Positions 17,631 to 25,457 of a stretch of 64,000 bases of DNA are shown here, one piece after another. The notes beneath the pieces were generated by a model. That model was not told where the DNA came from and did not search any database. It saw only the letters and a program-made list of their open reading frames with translations. The translations under genes and the position numbers were made by a program. How positions within the stretch are numbered: position 1 is the stretch's first letter; each line of letters opens with the position of its first letter. The stretch is taken from positions 1 to 64,000 of the forward strand of contig JBGCGD010000032.1 of assembly GCA_045110515.1 (NCBI GenBank). Direction: 5' to 3'. The DNA is from Granulosicoccus sp045110515 (GTDB lineage: Bacteria; Pseudomonadota; Gammaproteobacteria; Granulosicoccales; Granulosicoccaceae).

Positions 17631-18725
17631 TTGATTCAACTCCGCCTTCAAATCATAGTCTTGGGGCTCATCTTCGCCGCACTGTTTACCCACCGGCCAA
17701 GCCTGGCGGCTAGCAGCAGCGACCTACTGATAGTTCTCAATAAAGACGGTAGGCACTATATCGCTCAACATACATTGTCTACTGATAAAGAGCTCCTGCT
17801 GCTTAAGCTGCCGGAAACGCGAGATGCTTTAAGCACACGCTTCTTAGGACCAGAACAACTCATTTTTAGCACAGCACACGCACGTAATCCGCACACATTG
17901 TCTCTGTGGTCCGGCAATGTTATCAGTCGATATCGCCATTCATACAGCATCGATTTAGAATCCTTAGAGGGCAGCATCCTAGAATTGTCGATCGCAGATG
18001 CGCACTATGCTGTCGACAGTGAAGACTCAACCACACTTCACTCCACCATTACTTGGGTACTACCTAGCGATGCGAAGCTAATTTCTTACGGACAAACCAA
18101 CGTAGTTGAAGATATAGATGGCCACTGGCAGCACGATGAAAACGTTTTAAGCTACTCGCAAAATGGTGGCGCCATTCCCAACCTGCTTGTGCAATTTTCA
18201 TTAATCGTGCCCAAGCCTGCCGTTACGATTGATCCTTGCACAGCTGTGATTGGACCCAGCGACGAATGCTCGCCGGATATCGATAAAGATGAAATTCCAG
18301 ACTACCGCGATATATGCCTCCCTGATACAGCGGAACCGATTCTCTCAGAACGCCCAGGCGAGGATGTATTGGGCTGCGACTCCCAACCGCTGGTAATTTT
18401 AAAAGATATCAATTTTGAAGTCGGCAAAAGCTATCTGAACGTAGCATCCAGACAGGTGCTCGACCGTGCTGCTATCGCTCTACAAAGAACACCGAATCTA
18501 TTGTTCGAAATTGCAGCTCATACCGACAACGCTGGCAGCGACTCGAACAATCAAAAGCTATCAGATAAACGGGCGGCCGCCGTGAGACATTATCTGATGT
18601 TAAGGGGGGTAGGACCAAATCAGATCAAAGCCGTTGGATATGGCGAACGGTTCCCGATAGCGAGCAACCGCTTGCGCAAAGGGCGAGGCGATAACCGCCG
18701 CATCGAACTCAAGCGCTTGAACTAG
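17631..18725 (+). CDS. OmpA-family peptidoglycan-binding envelope protein
   Basis: The 364-residue protein starts at TTG 17631; the only upstream in-frame ATG is cut off by a stop. A signal peptide (IIVLGLIFAALFTHRPSLAA) is followed by a 200-residue domain I do not recognise. Then comes a calcium-binding type-3-repeat-like stretch, DIDKDEIPDYRDIC, and a C-terminal OmpA domain with VILKDINFEVGKSYL and IAAHTDNAGSDSNNQKLSDK, YGERFPIASN. The OmpA domain should anchor it to peptidoglycan in the periplasm. The N-terminal domain is not an 8-strand barrel of OmpA type, so the protein may be soluble. Confidence 0.82.
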   Translation: MIQLRLQIIVLGLIFAALFTHRPSLAASSSDLLIVLNKDGRHYIAQHTLSTDKELLLLKLPETRDALSTRFLGPEQLIFSTAHARNPHTLSLWSGNVISRYRHSYSIDLESLEGSILELSIADAHYAVDSEDSTTLHSTITWVLPSDAKLISYGQTNVVEDIDGHWQHDENVLSYSQNGGAIPNLLVQFSLIVPKPAVTIDPCTAVIGPSDECSPDIDKDEIPDYRDICLPDTAEPILSERPGEDVLGCDSQPLVILKDINFEVGKSYLNVASRQVLDRAAIALQRTPNLLFEIAAHTDNAGSDSNNQKLSDKRAAAVRHYLMLRGVGPNQIKAVGYGERFPIASNRLRKGRGDNRRIELKRLN

Positions 18726-18751
18726 CTTAAAGCAACAACACTAACTGGCAG

Positions 18752-19108
18752 TTAATGAGTGGTGGGCTGATCATCCGCTCCTTTGTTAATGCCGCCGATA
18801 TACTCGAATAACGCAGCGTGGGCATCTGCGTCATTTTGTTTTAACGCAGTACTGGCGCTGGTAAATCGCTTTACTTGTTCGTCATGATCCTTGAGCAGAT
18901 TAGCAATTAACTGCTGATCTAACGCCGTTGGATCTATGTTGTAATTTTTCTTTTTGTTGTCAAGAATCTCAAGTAGATCGAAATGGCGACGTTTTGTTGT
19001 CTCCATGGCATTGTAAGCCTGCCAAGCATTGGCACCCACACCGTCCAAAACGGTGTCGGGTCGGTCTAAAAGCTCCTTTTCGGCTCTAAAAATAGGGGCT
19101 TCGTTCAT
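18752..19108 (-). CDS. Small helical protein of unknown function
   Basis: A 118-residue protein without signal peptide or membrane segment. It is rich in Asp, Lys and Ala and should be mostly helical (for example YNAMETTKRRHFDLLEIL and LIANLLKDHDEQVKRF). I do not recognise a family. It lies between pobA (upstream, same strand) and the convergent OmpA-like gene. Confidence 0.6.
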   Translation of the reverse strand: MNEAPIFRAEKELLDRPDTVLDGVGANAWQAYNAMETTKRRHFDLLEILDNKKKNYNIDPTALDQQLIANLLKDHDEQVKRFTSASTALKQNDADAHAALFEYIGGINKGADDQPTTH

Positions 19109-19175
19109 GTTTTAACTCAAATATTCGTGAGTATTAAGAGTAACAGATGCCGCATGGGCTTCACCAGTACACACC

Positions 19176-20345
19176 CTAGAATGGCAAACCAATATAATTT
19201 TCAGCTAGATCACGCCGCGCTGTTTCAGAGCGCGCTAAATGACTTAACGATGCTTTACGCATCTGACCTGCGAAAGAATCTTCGCCATCAAATTGATGCA
19301 GCATGGTCGTCATTTGCCAACTAAAGCGCATAGCTTTCCAAATGCGCGATAACGCTTTTTCAGAATACGCATCAATACCTGATTGAACATCGTGCTTTAC
19401 AGCGGCAATTAACGCCTGGTGAAGATAGTACACATCAGAAACCGCTAGGTTTAATCCCTTGGCTCCGGTTGGTGGAACGATATGGGCTGCATCTCCCACC
19501 AAAAATAAATTCCCCCAACGTAAGGGTTCACTCACAAACGATCGTAGTGGTGCAATGGACTTTTCAATAGAGTCACCCGTAACCATCTTACTAGCTGTCT
19601 CACTGGGCAACCTTAACCTTAACTCGGCCCAGAACTGATCATCGCTCCACTGCTCAACCGTATCACTGATGGGAACCTGTATATAGTAACGGCTTAAGTT
19701 CTCGTTACGCATCGAGCACAACGCAAAACCACGACTGGAGTTGGCATAGATAAGCTCTTGATTCGCAGGTGGTGTTCGTGAAAGCACACCCAACCAGCCA
19801 AACGGATATACCCGTTCAAATTCGACCCGAGCGTCTTCAGGTATGGTTTTACGACTTACTCCATGGAAGCCGTCACAGCCAACCACATAGGAACAATCGA
19901 TGCGTTTACGCTCTCCCAACAAGGTATATTCTACATACGGTGTTTTCTGATCAAGATCATGTATGGCAACCTCTTCCACCTCATGGATTATGGTGGTACC
20001 CATCTCGCTCTGAGCAGCGTACAAATCTCTCGTTACCTCTGTTTGTCCGTAAACCATCACACGCTTACCCGTAAGCTCGTAAAAGTTGATATGCACCATC
20101 AACTCATCATCGCTTAAGTAACAACCGTCGTGAGGAAGTCCTTCTTTCTCAAGGCGCATGGCAATGCCGGCATCCTTTAACAAAGACACAGTTCCAGACT
20201 CCAACACTCCAGCGCGAATGCGTGACAACACTCTTTCCCGAGTTGTGCGCTCCAGCACAACTGTCGCAACACCGGCTTTGTTGAGCAGTTGGGACAAAAG
20301 CAGTCCCGAGGGACCACCGCCGATTATCAAGACCTCTGTTTTCAT
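19176..20345 (-). CDS. pobA: 4-hydroxybenzoate 3-monooxygenase
   Basis: The 389-residue FAD monooxygenase converts 4-hydroxybenzoate to protocatechuate with NADPH and oxygen. Diagnostic blocks are EVLIIGGGPSGLLLSQLL, SRIRAGVLESGT, the LTGKRVMVYGQTEVTRDLY block typical of PobA, and the FAD/NADPH motif FLVGDAAHIVPPTGAKGLNL. The ATG at 20345 is preferred over an in-frame TTG one codon upstream. No AraC-type pobR is adjacent. The downstream step gene pcaF is present 2.6 kb away on the same strand. Confidence 0.95.
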   Translation of the reverse strand: MKTEVLIIGGGPSGLLLSQLLNKAGVATVVLERTTRERVLSRIRAGVLESGTVSLLKDAGIAMRLEKEGLPHDGCYLSDDELMVHINFYELTGKRVMVYGQTEVTRDLYAAQSEMGTTIIHEVEEVAIHDLDQKTPYVEYTLLGERKRIDCSYVVGCDGFHGVSRKTIPEDARVEFERVYPFGWLGVLSRTPPANQELIYANSSRGFALCSMRNENLSRYYIQVPISDTVEQWSDDQFWAELRLRLPSETASKMVTGDSIEKSIAPLRSFVSEPLRWGNLFLVGDAAHIVPPTGAKGLNLAVSDVYYLHQALIAAVKHDVQSGIDAYSEKALSRIWKAMRFSWQMTTMLHQFDGEDSFAGQMRKASLSHLARSETARRDLAENYIGLPF

Positions 20346-20436
20346 CAATAGGCGTTAGCAATAGGAGAAACACTGCAAGGATAGTGTCTTATAGACACAA
20401 TTAACATAAACCCTTACGGCAATCGCTGGAAACGCA

Positions 20437-20577
20437 CTAGAATGACCGCAACCAACAAGCATGACTGCTTAAACCATTCCTCTGCACATAAGCGGTTGCG
20501 TAACCCAAGCCCGATGTACCGCCGGTGGCTATGGCAACTCTTCCGACCCAGCTGTTCACATCCAAAAACCAGCCCAT
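20437..20577 (-). pseudogene. Remnant of a short-chain dehydrogenase/reductase (N-terminal Rossmann part)
   Basis: A 46-codon frame from ATG 20577 to a stop at 20437 reads VGRVAIATGGTSGLGYATAY followed by VQRNG. This is the TGGxxGxG cofactor-binding start of an SDR enzyme (normally about 250 residues). After the first beta-alpha unit the frame runs into unrelated residues and stops, and nothing in the surrounding 450 bases continues the fold. It looks like a decayed gene left between pobA and the sigma factor gene. Confidence 0.6.
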
Positions 20578-20796
20578 TTGAAATTAGAAGAAAATACAAC
20601 GCACCCAACAAAGTAATCGCTAAATCACACTATGCAGGCTAGATTAACAGCCAAAACGCTGTAAAAATACTCGAATTATCCACCGACGCTTGTAATCATG
20701 CGCCAGACACACACAGAAACTGCGGGCAACCTCGTCCGTTATCAAAAATATCGAGGGTAAGGGAATAAAATCGCGTATCGCACTGTTCTCTTCACT
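20578..20796. other. Intergenic region upstream of ECF sigma gene
   Basis: The rest of the pobA-to-sigma gap. It must hold the promoter of the sigma/anti-sigma operon, which is often autoregulated. I see no clear -35/-10 pair and no open frame with coding character. Confidence 0.4.
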
Positions 20797-21372
20797 ATGA
20801 GCCAAGAATCGGAACATATCAGCCACCTTTTGGAAAACGAATTGGAAACGCTTTGGCGGTTTTCCTGGCGTTTAACCGGCAATCAGGATGATGCAGCTGA
20901 CCTTGTGCAGCGGAGCTGTTTGCGCGTCTTGGAGAGAGCTGATCAGTATGAGGCGCGCGGTAAGTTTCCTAGTTGGTTAATGCGGGTGGCACACCGAATT
21001 TGGATAAATGAAATTCGCGCGAGAACTATTCGCCAACACAAAACATTAAGCCCCTCAAATACAGCGCTTCACATGCCTACAACTGAAGAAAACAAGGCCA
21101 TCGATGGCCAAGGTTTTCTAGAACCGGAAAGCAACGTCATGTTGCATCAGGTGCATGAAGCAGTGGAAAACTTACCCGAAGCGCAACGCCTTGTTATGCT
21201 TCTAGTCAGCGTAGAAGGCTATAGCTATAAAGAAGCCGCCGAGATTTTAGACGTTCCCATTGGCACTATAATGAGCCGCCTGGCTCGTGCAAGACTCCTA
21301 ATCGGAAACAGGATATTGCAATCGAATAACGAGAATAAAAACGGCCACAAAGGCTCTGAGGTTCTACGATGA
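20797..21372 (+). CDS. ECF-type RNA polymerase sigma factor
   Basis: The 191-residue protein has region 2 (LWRFSWRLTGNQDDAADLVQRS, with FPSWLMRVAHRIWINEIRAR) and region 4 (LPEAQRLVMLLVSVEGYSYKEAAEIL then GTIMSRLARAR) of extracytoplasmic-function sigma factors. It directs RNA polymerase to a stress or envelope regulon. Its stop overlaps the anti-sigma gene by four bases (ATGA), the usual sign of a co-translated pair. The inducing signal is unknown. Confidence 0.92.
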   Translation: MSQESEHISHLLENELETLWRFSWRLTGNQDDAADLVQRSCLRVLERADQYEARGKFPSWLMRVAHRIWINEIRARTIRQHKTLSPSNTALHMPTTEENKAIDGQGFLEPESNVMLHQVHEAVENLPEAQRLVMLLVSVEGYSYKEAAEILDVPIGTIMSRLARARLLIGNRILQSNNENKNGHKGSEVLR

Positions 21373-22190
21373 AACCCTACAGCGATGAAGACATATTGCG
21401 CTATGTTGATGGCAATATGGATGAACCGTCTGCGAGTCAACTGCGCAATGACATCAACAATAACGCACAATTAAGTCAACGGGTAGACGCGATGTTAGCC
21501 TCTCAGCTGCCGTACTCGATGGCTTATAAGGTTAACCCTGCGCCCGAAATGCCCGAGAGCCTTAGGCAAACTGTTTCGGTCTGGTCCGATGTGGCACGCA
21601 ACTCCTCCCTAGAACCTCAAACGGTTAAGTTACGGGGCATGAAGGTAGCCGCCGTTGCAGCTGCAGTTGGATTGAGTTTTGCGCTCGGATTCGGCGCTGC
21701 CAACTTACCTAGCCAGGGTCAAGTTGCGGTTCAAGCTTCGGTTGTTAATGACCAAACTATGGAAGACACGTTGTGGGTACAACGCGTCGCTGACTATCAA
21801 TCGTTGTACGTAGCCCAAACAGTCAATGACATACAAAATGGCCGTACGAAGGCTGAGGAACTGTTAGCCCGATCAGAAATCAAGGATGTTATGGATGCGA
21901 AAATCCCTGATTTAAGCGACTACGACTATCAATTTGTACGTGCACAACAGCTAGGCTTTCAAGGACAGCCCCTGATACAGCTTGTTTATACAAGCGCCGG
22001 AAAAAAACCTCTCGCGTTGTGTTTTATGCCGTCAAAAGGAGAGGATCAAAACACCATTACCGTTGCACTTCATGAAGAACTTGTGAGCGCCAGCTGGCGG
22101 AAAGCATCGCAGCGTTTTGTCATCGTGGCTGATGAATCTTACGAATCGATTGAATCTATAGCCCGCCATGCGCAAAGAGTGTTTCTGTAG
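21369..22190 (+). CDS. Membrane-anchored anti-sigma factor
   Basis: The 273-residue protein begins with DEDILRYVDGNMDEPSASQL, the type of N-terminal helical domain seen in anti-sigma factors. It has one membrane segment (MKVAAVAAAVGLSFALGFGA, residues about 92-111) and a periplasmic C-terminal domain of about 155 residues. No HxxxCxxC zinc motif is visible, so it is not a ZAS-type redox sensor. Position and overlap with the sigma gene support the role. The periplasmic domain is not one I recognise and probably senses the signal or is cut by proteases. Confidence 0.82.
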   Translation: MKPYSDEDILRYVDGNMDEPSASQLRNDINNNAQLSQRVDAMLASQLPYSMAYKVNPAPEMPESLRQTVSVWSDVARNSSLEPQTVKLRGMKVAAVAAAVGLSFALGFGAANLPSQGQVAVQASVVNDQTMEDTLWVQRVADYQSLYVAQTVNDIQNGRTKAEELLARSEIKDVMDAKIPDLSDYDYQFVRAQQLGFQGQPLIQLVYTSAGKKPLALCFMPSKGEDQNTITVALHEELVSASWRKASQRFVIVADESYESIESIARHAQRVFL

Positions 22191-22234
22191 GATTCACTTT
22201 GCGCATAGCGTCAATTAAAACAACCAGCTTCGGT

Positions 22235-22828
22235 TTAGCTTCCGGATGTAAACACTAACGAGAAAGAGACAGGCACTGTTGTTGGAATATGTAGAAGTTT
22301 CGCTAACTCAGCCAATTTTGCGATACCTGAACCAAAATCATAAGCAACGGCATCCAGCATGAGCGGTTGGGTCGCACTCACCGTGACCTCACCATTCTCA
22401 TTCGAGACCAGAACCGGAACACTCATAGTCTGCTCTTTGCCATGAAGGGAGAGTGTAATATCCAGATTCATCATAGAGGTTCCAGCAGCCATAGCATTCT
22501 CAGGCACGCTAGCAGTGACCGTTGCATTGGGATACTGATCGGTTTCGAATACAAATTTAGCAAGACGCTCGTTTCGAATAGGGATATTGGTTTCGATACT
22601 ATCCAATGGGATACTTACCGATGCGGCTCCTGCATCGCTAACAGACCCTGTCAGCCCACTAAACGTATGACGTTCAGCGATACTTGCACTGGCACCCGCC
22701 AGCACTTTGTAAGAGATTATCGATAATGACGAACGCTCTGAATCAAGCGTAAGCTCGGCGGATGCAACATTGGCGACCAAAAAGGACGCTGCTAAAAGCG
22801 AGGCGGACAGAATTTTTCGTATATACAT
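22235..22828 (-). CDS. YceI-family periplasmic protein
   Basis: About 197 residues from ATG 22828; the longer frame is rejected because the signal peptide YIRKILSASLLAASFLVANV begins right after this ATG. The mature part LTLDSERSSLSIISYKV, HTFSGLTGSVSDAG, and FVFETDQYPNATVTA matches the YceI beta-barrel fold, which binds polyisoprenoid lipids in the periplasm. It is convergent with the anti-sigma gene. The physiological ligand here is unknown. Confidence 0.85.
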   Translation of the reverse strand: MYIRKILSASLLAASFLVANVASAELTLDSERSSLSIISYKVLAGASASIAERHTFSGLTGSVSDAGAASVSIPLDSIETNIPIRNERLAKFVFETDQYPNATVTASVPENAMAAGTSMMNLDITLSLHGKEQTMSVPVLVSNENGEVTVSATQPLMLDAVAYDFGSGIAKLAELAKLLHIPTTVPVSFSLVFTSGS

Positions 22829-22968
22829 GGGCCAAGTTCTCCAAGTCAAACGCACCAAAAGCGATGCTTATAAAAGAGAACACATTAAGCTGCCTAATTA
22901 TTCCTATAAAAATTAGAATTTTTCGAAATTTCAATTAACGATATAGGAACCGCGAAGGTCGATTTAAT

Positions 22969-24171
22969 CTAAACCGCCTCAAGTGCGATCGCAATTCCCT
23001 GCCCCACACCAATACACATGGTGGATAAGGCAAGCTTGCTCCCAGTCTGCGACAGCTCCAGTGCAGCGGTGCCGGTGATACGGGCACCCGACATCCCCAA
23101 GGGATGACCTAGAGCAATCGCACCACCATTTGGATTAACACGGGGGTCGTCGTCAGCAATACCCAGATCTCGGAGCGTCGCTAGGCCTTGGGAAGCAAAC
23201 GCTTCGTTCAATTCGATAACATCAAAGTTGTCCGTAACCAAACCGAGTCTTTGCATCAGTTTTCTCGATGCTGGAGCCGGCCCAATACCCATAATTCGGG
23301 GCTCGACACCCGCTGTTGCACCACCGAGCACACGCACTATCGGAGTTAATCCATACTTCGAGGCAGCCGTAGCACTGGCCAACACCAAGGCGGCCGCACC
23401 GTCATTAACACCAGACGCATTACCCGCTGTTATGGTTCCACCATCTCTGAACGGTGTACGTAAACCGGCGAGCGTTTCCAAAGTCGTTGTACGTGGGTGT
23501 TCGTCTGCTTCCACAATTTTAGGCTCACCTTTACGTTGAGCGATGGATACCGGAGTAATTTCCTTGGCAAGCCGTCCTTTCAATTGCGCAAGCGACGCTT
23601 TTTCTTGCGAGCGCAAGGCGAATGCATCTTGATCTTCACGACTAATTGAAAAATCCTCTGAAACGTTTTCAGCTGTCTCAGGCATGCTATCTATGCCATA
23701 TTGCTTTTTAAGCAATGGATTAACAAATCGCCAGCCAATGGTTGTATCGAAGATCTCAGCATTCCTGGAAAAAGCAGTAGTGGCTTTGGGCATTACAAAC
23801 GGTGCTCGCGACATGCTTTCGACACCACCGACAACGACTAACGTCTGTTCGCCCGACTTAATGGCTCGAGCCGCAGTTATGACAGCGTCCATACCGGAAC
23901 CACACAGGCGGTTAAGTGTCATTCCAGGGACACTGGTGGGGTAGCCTGCCAACAGTGTAGACATGCGCGCTACATTTCGGTTGTCTTCGCCGGCTTGATT
24001 AGCACAACCGAAAACCACTTCATCAATGGCTTCTAGATCTAACGTGCTGTTTCTCGCCGCAAGGGCTTGAAGTACCAGTGCGCCAAGATCATCAGGTCTT
24101 ACCGATGAAAGCGCACCACCGAAACGACCGATAGGCGTTCGAATGTAGTCGCAAATATAAACTTCTGTCAT
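22969..24171 (-). CDS. pcaF: Beta-ketoadipyl-CoA thiolase
   Basis: This 400-residue thiolase cleaves beta-ketoadipyl-CoA to succinyl-CoA and acetyl-CoA, the last step of the beta-ketoadipate pathway. The N-terminal RTPIGRFGGALSSVRPDDLG and GCANQAGEDNRNVARMS blocks are specific to the PcaF/PaaJ group. Cys90 (LNRLCGSGM) is the nucleophile, and GHPLGMSGAR and CIGVGQG supply the His and second Cys. PaaJ in phenylacetate catabolism is the alternative; pobA nearby favours PcaF. It is divergent from the YHS gene. Confidence 0.92.
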   Translation of the reverse strand: MTEVYICDYIRTPIGRFGGALSSVRPDDLGALVLQALAARNSTLDLEAIDEVVFGCANQAGEDNRNVARMSTLLAGYPTSVPGMTLNRLCGSGMDAVITAARAIKSGEQTLVVVGGVESMSRAPFVMPKATTAFSRNAEIFDTTIGWRFVNPLLKKQYGIDSMPETAENVSEDFSISREDQDAFALRSQEKASLAQLKGRLAKEITPVSIAQRKGEPKIVEADEHPRTTTLETLAGLRTPFRDGGTITAGNASGVNDGAAALVLASATAASKYGLTPIVRVLGGATAGVEPRIMGIGPAPASRKLMQRLGLVTDNFDVIELNEAFASQGLATLRDLGIADDDPRVNPNGGAIALGHPLGMSGARITGTAALELSQTGSKLALSTMCIGVGQGIAIALEAV

Positions 24172-24371
24172 TGTCCCAGCTCCGGTGCCGCCTACTCAGC
24201 TACATCATCCCAGAGCTCCGAGGCGTATTCAAACATTGAGTCCTGAGGCACATTTTTTGAAAGAACCTGGCTGTCTTAGCGTTTTCTCGGCTGTAGTCAC
24301 TAGTCGTGAATTAAACTTTTTTTAAAAAATACACTCCGACAGGGTGTTATCAACATTTTGGGTTGAATTTT

Positions 24372-24848
24372 ATGAAAGCGATTAAACAAGTTTTTGCGTT
24401 CTTTGTTCTGTTAGTGGCCAGCCAAGCAGTATTTGCAGCCCCCCCTATCAACACTCTGGAACGCAAAGGGCTTTTTGGTTATGAGCACAATGGCATCGCC
24501 ATTCGTGGTTATGACACCGTGGCCTATTTCACACAAAGCAAGCCTGTTGAAGGTACTGATCAGTACGCAACTGAGTGGTCAGGAGCGACATGGAAATTCT
24601 CTTCGCAAGAAAATCTGGATTTATTTCTCGCTGACCCTGAGAAGTATGCGCCGCAATATGGAGGGTACTGCGCGTACGGAGTTGCTCAGGGCAATCTGGT
24701 AAAGATCGAGCCTGAGGAATGGACCATTCTCGATGACAAGCTTTATTTGAATTACAACGCAAAGCTCAACAAAGCTTGGAAAAAAGATACGTCCGGCTAC
24801 ATCAACACAGCCGATAAACTTTTCGAGCAATTACTGAAAGATCAGTAA
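24372..24848 (+). CDS. Exported YHS-domain protein
   Basis: About 158 residues from ATG 24372, where a signal peptide (KQVFAFFVLLVASQAVFA) begins. The mature protein contains a YHS-like domain: IAIRGYDTVAYFTQSKPVEG, WSGATWKFSSQENLDLFLAD, PEKYAPQYGGYCAYGVAQG. Members are periplasmic and their role is unclear; metal binding has been proposed for the domain. A terminator shared with the next gene follows. It is divergent from pcaF. Confidence 0.85.
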   Translation: MKAIKQVFAFFVLLVASQAVFAAPPINTLERKGLFGYEHNGIAIRGYDTVAYFTQSKPVEGTDQYATEWSGATWKFSSQENLDLFLADPEKYAPQYGGYCAYGVAQGNLVKIEPEEWTILDDKLYLNYNAKLNKAWKKDTSGYINTADKLFEQLLKDQ

Positions 24849-24858
24849 AGCCACATCG

Positions 24859-24899
24859 AAATGTCGATCTGATTAACCTTTGTTATCAGGTCGACATTT
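24859..24899. terminator. Bidirectional terminator between YHS and EVE genes
   Basis: Arms of 15 bases (24859-24873 and 24885-24899) pair with one G-U position around an 11-base loop, with AAA/TTTT at the ends. It starts 11 bases after the YHS stop and overlaps the stop codon of the convergent EVE gene. Confidence 0.75.
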
Positions 24900-25347
24900 T
24901 GACGATCGTATTCCAATGAGCCTTTGTCACGGGTTGAATCGACAGACGGCTGCCCTTCTGCAATAAAGCCATCCCCTCAAGCTTTGGAACGGTCCGAAGC
25001 TGCTCCAAAGAGATAATCTCTTTGAACTCCTGCCTGAATTTCACATCAATCATGACCCATCGAGGATTATCTGGACTCGATTTAGGATCATAGTACTTAG
25101 CGTCAGGATCCCACGATGTGTGGTCCGGATAGGCTTCTTTCACGATTTCCACGATGCCTACAATACCTGGCACCTTGCAACTGGAATGATAAAAGAAGCC
25201 TAAATCACCTTTAACCATCTGATCTCGCATAAGATTGCGTGCCTGATAGTTGCGGATTCCATCCCAATGATCCTTTTTGCCTTTCATGGCTTTTAGGTCG
25301 CTGATACTAAAAGCATCCGGTTCGGACTTGAATAGCCAATAGTTCAT
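24886..25347 (-). CDS. EVE-domain protein
   Basis: The 153-residue cytoplasmic protein starts NYWLFKSEPDAFSISDL, followed by WDGIRNYQARNLMRDQM, GDLGFFYHSSCKVPGIVG and WVMIDVKF. These are the conserved parts of the EVE fold (PUA-like), which recognises modified bases in nucleic acid. Human THYN1 is a relative. Stand-alone bacterial copies are common and their targets are mostly unknown. There is no restriction gene beside it. It is divergent from the DEAD helicase gene. Confidence 0.9.
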   Translation of the reverse strand: MNYWLFKSEPDAFSISDLKAMKGKKDHWDGIRNYQARNLMRDQMVKGDLGFFYHSSCKVPGIVGIVEIVKEAYPDHTSWDPDAKYYDPKSSPDNPRWVMIDVKFRQEFKEIISLEQLRTVPKLEGMALLQKGSRLSIQPVTKAHWNTIVKMST

Positions 25348-25457
25348 AACCTACCGTCCCCCAAAATTTAACTTCATTGTTGGCGATAATACGGTGTGCT
25401 TCAAGATTCAAGCAAGCACGCGCCCATTGACTAGCAATAACACGGTAAGCTCCCGCA

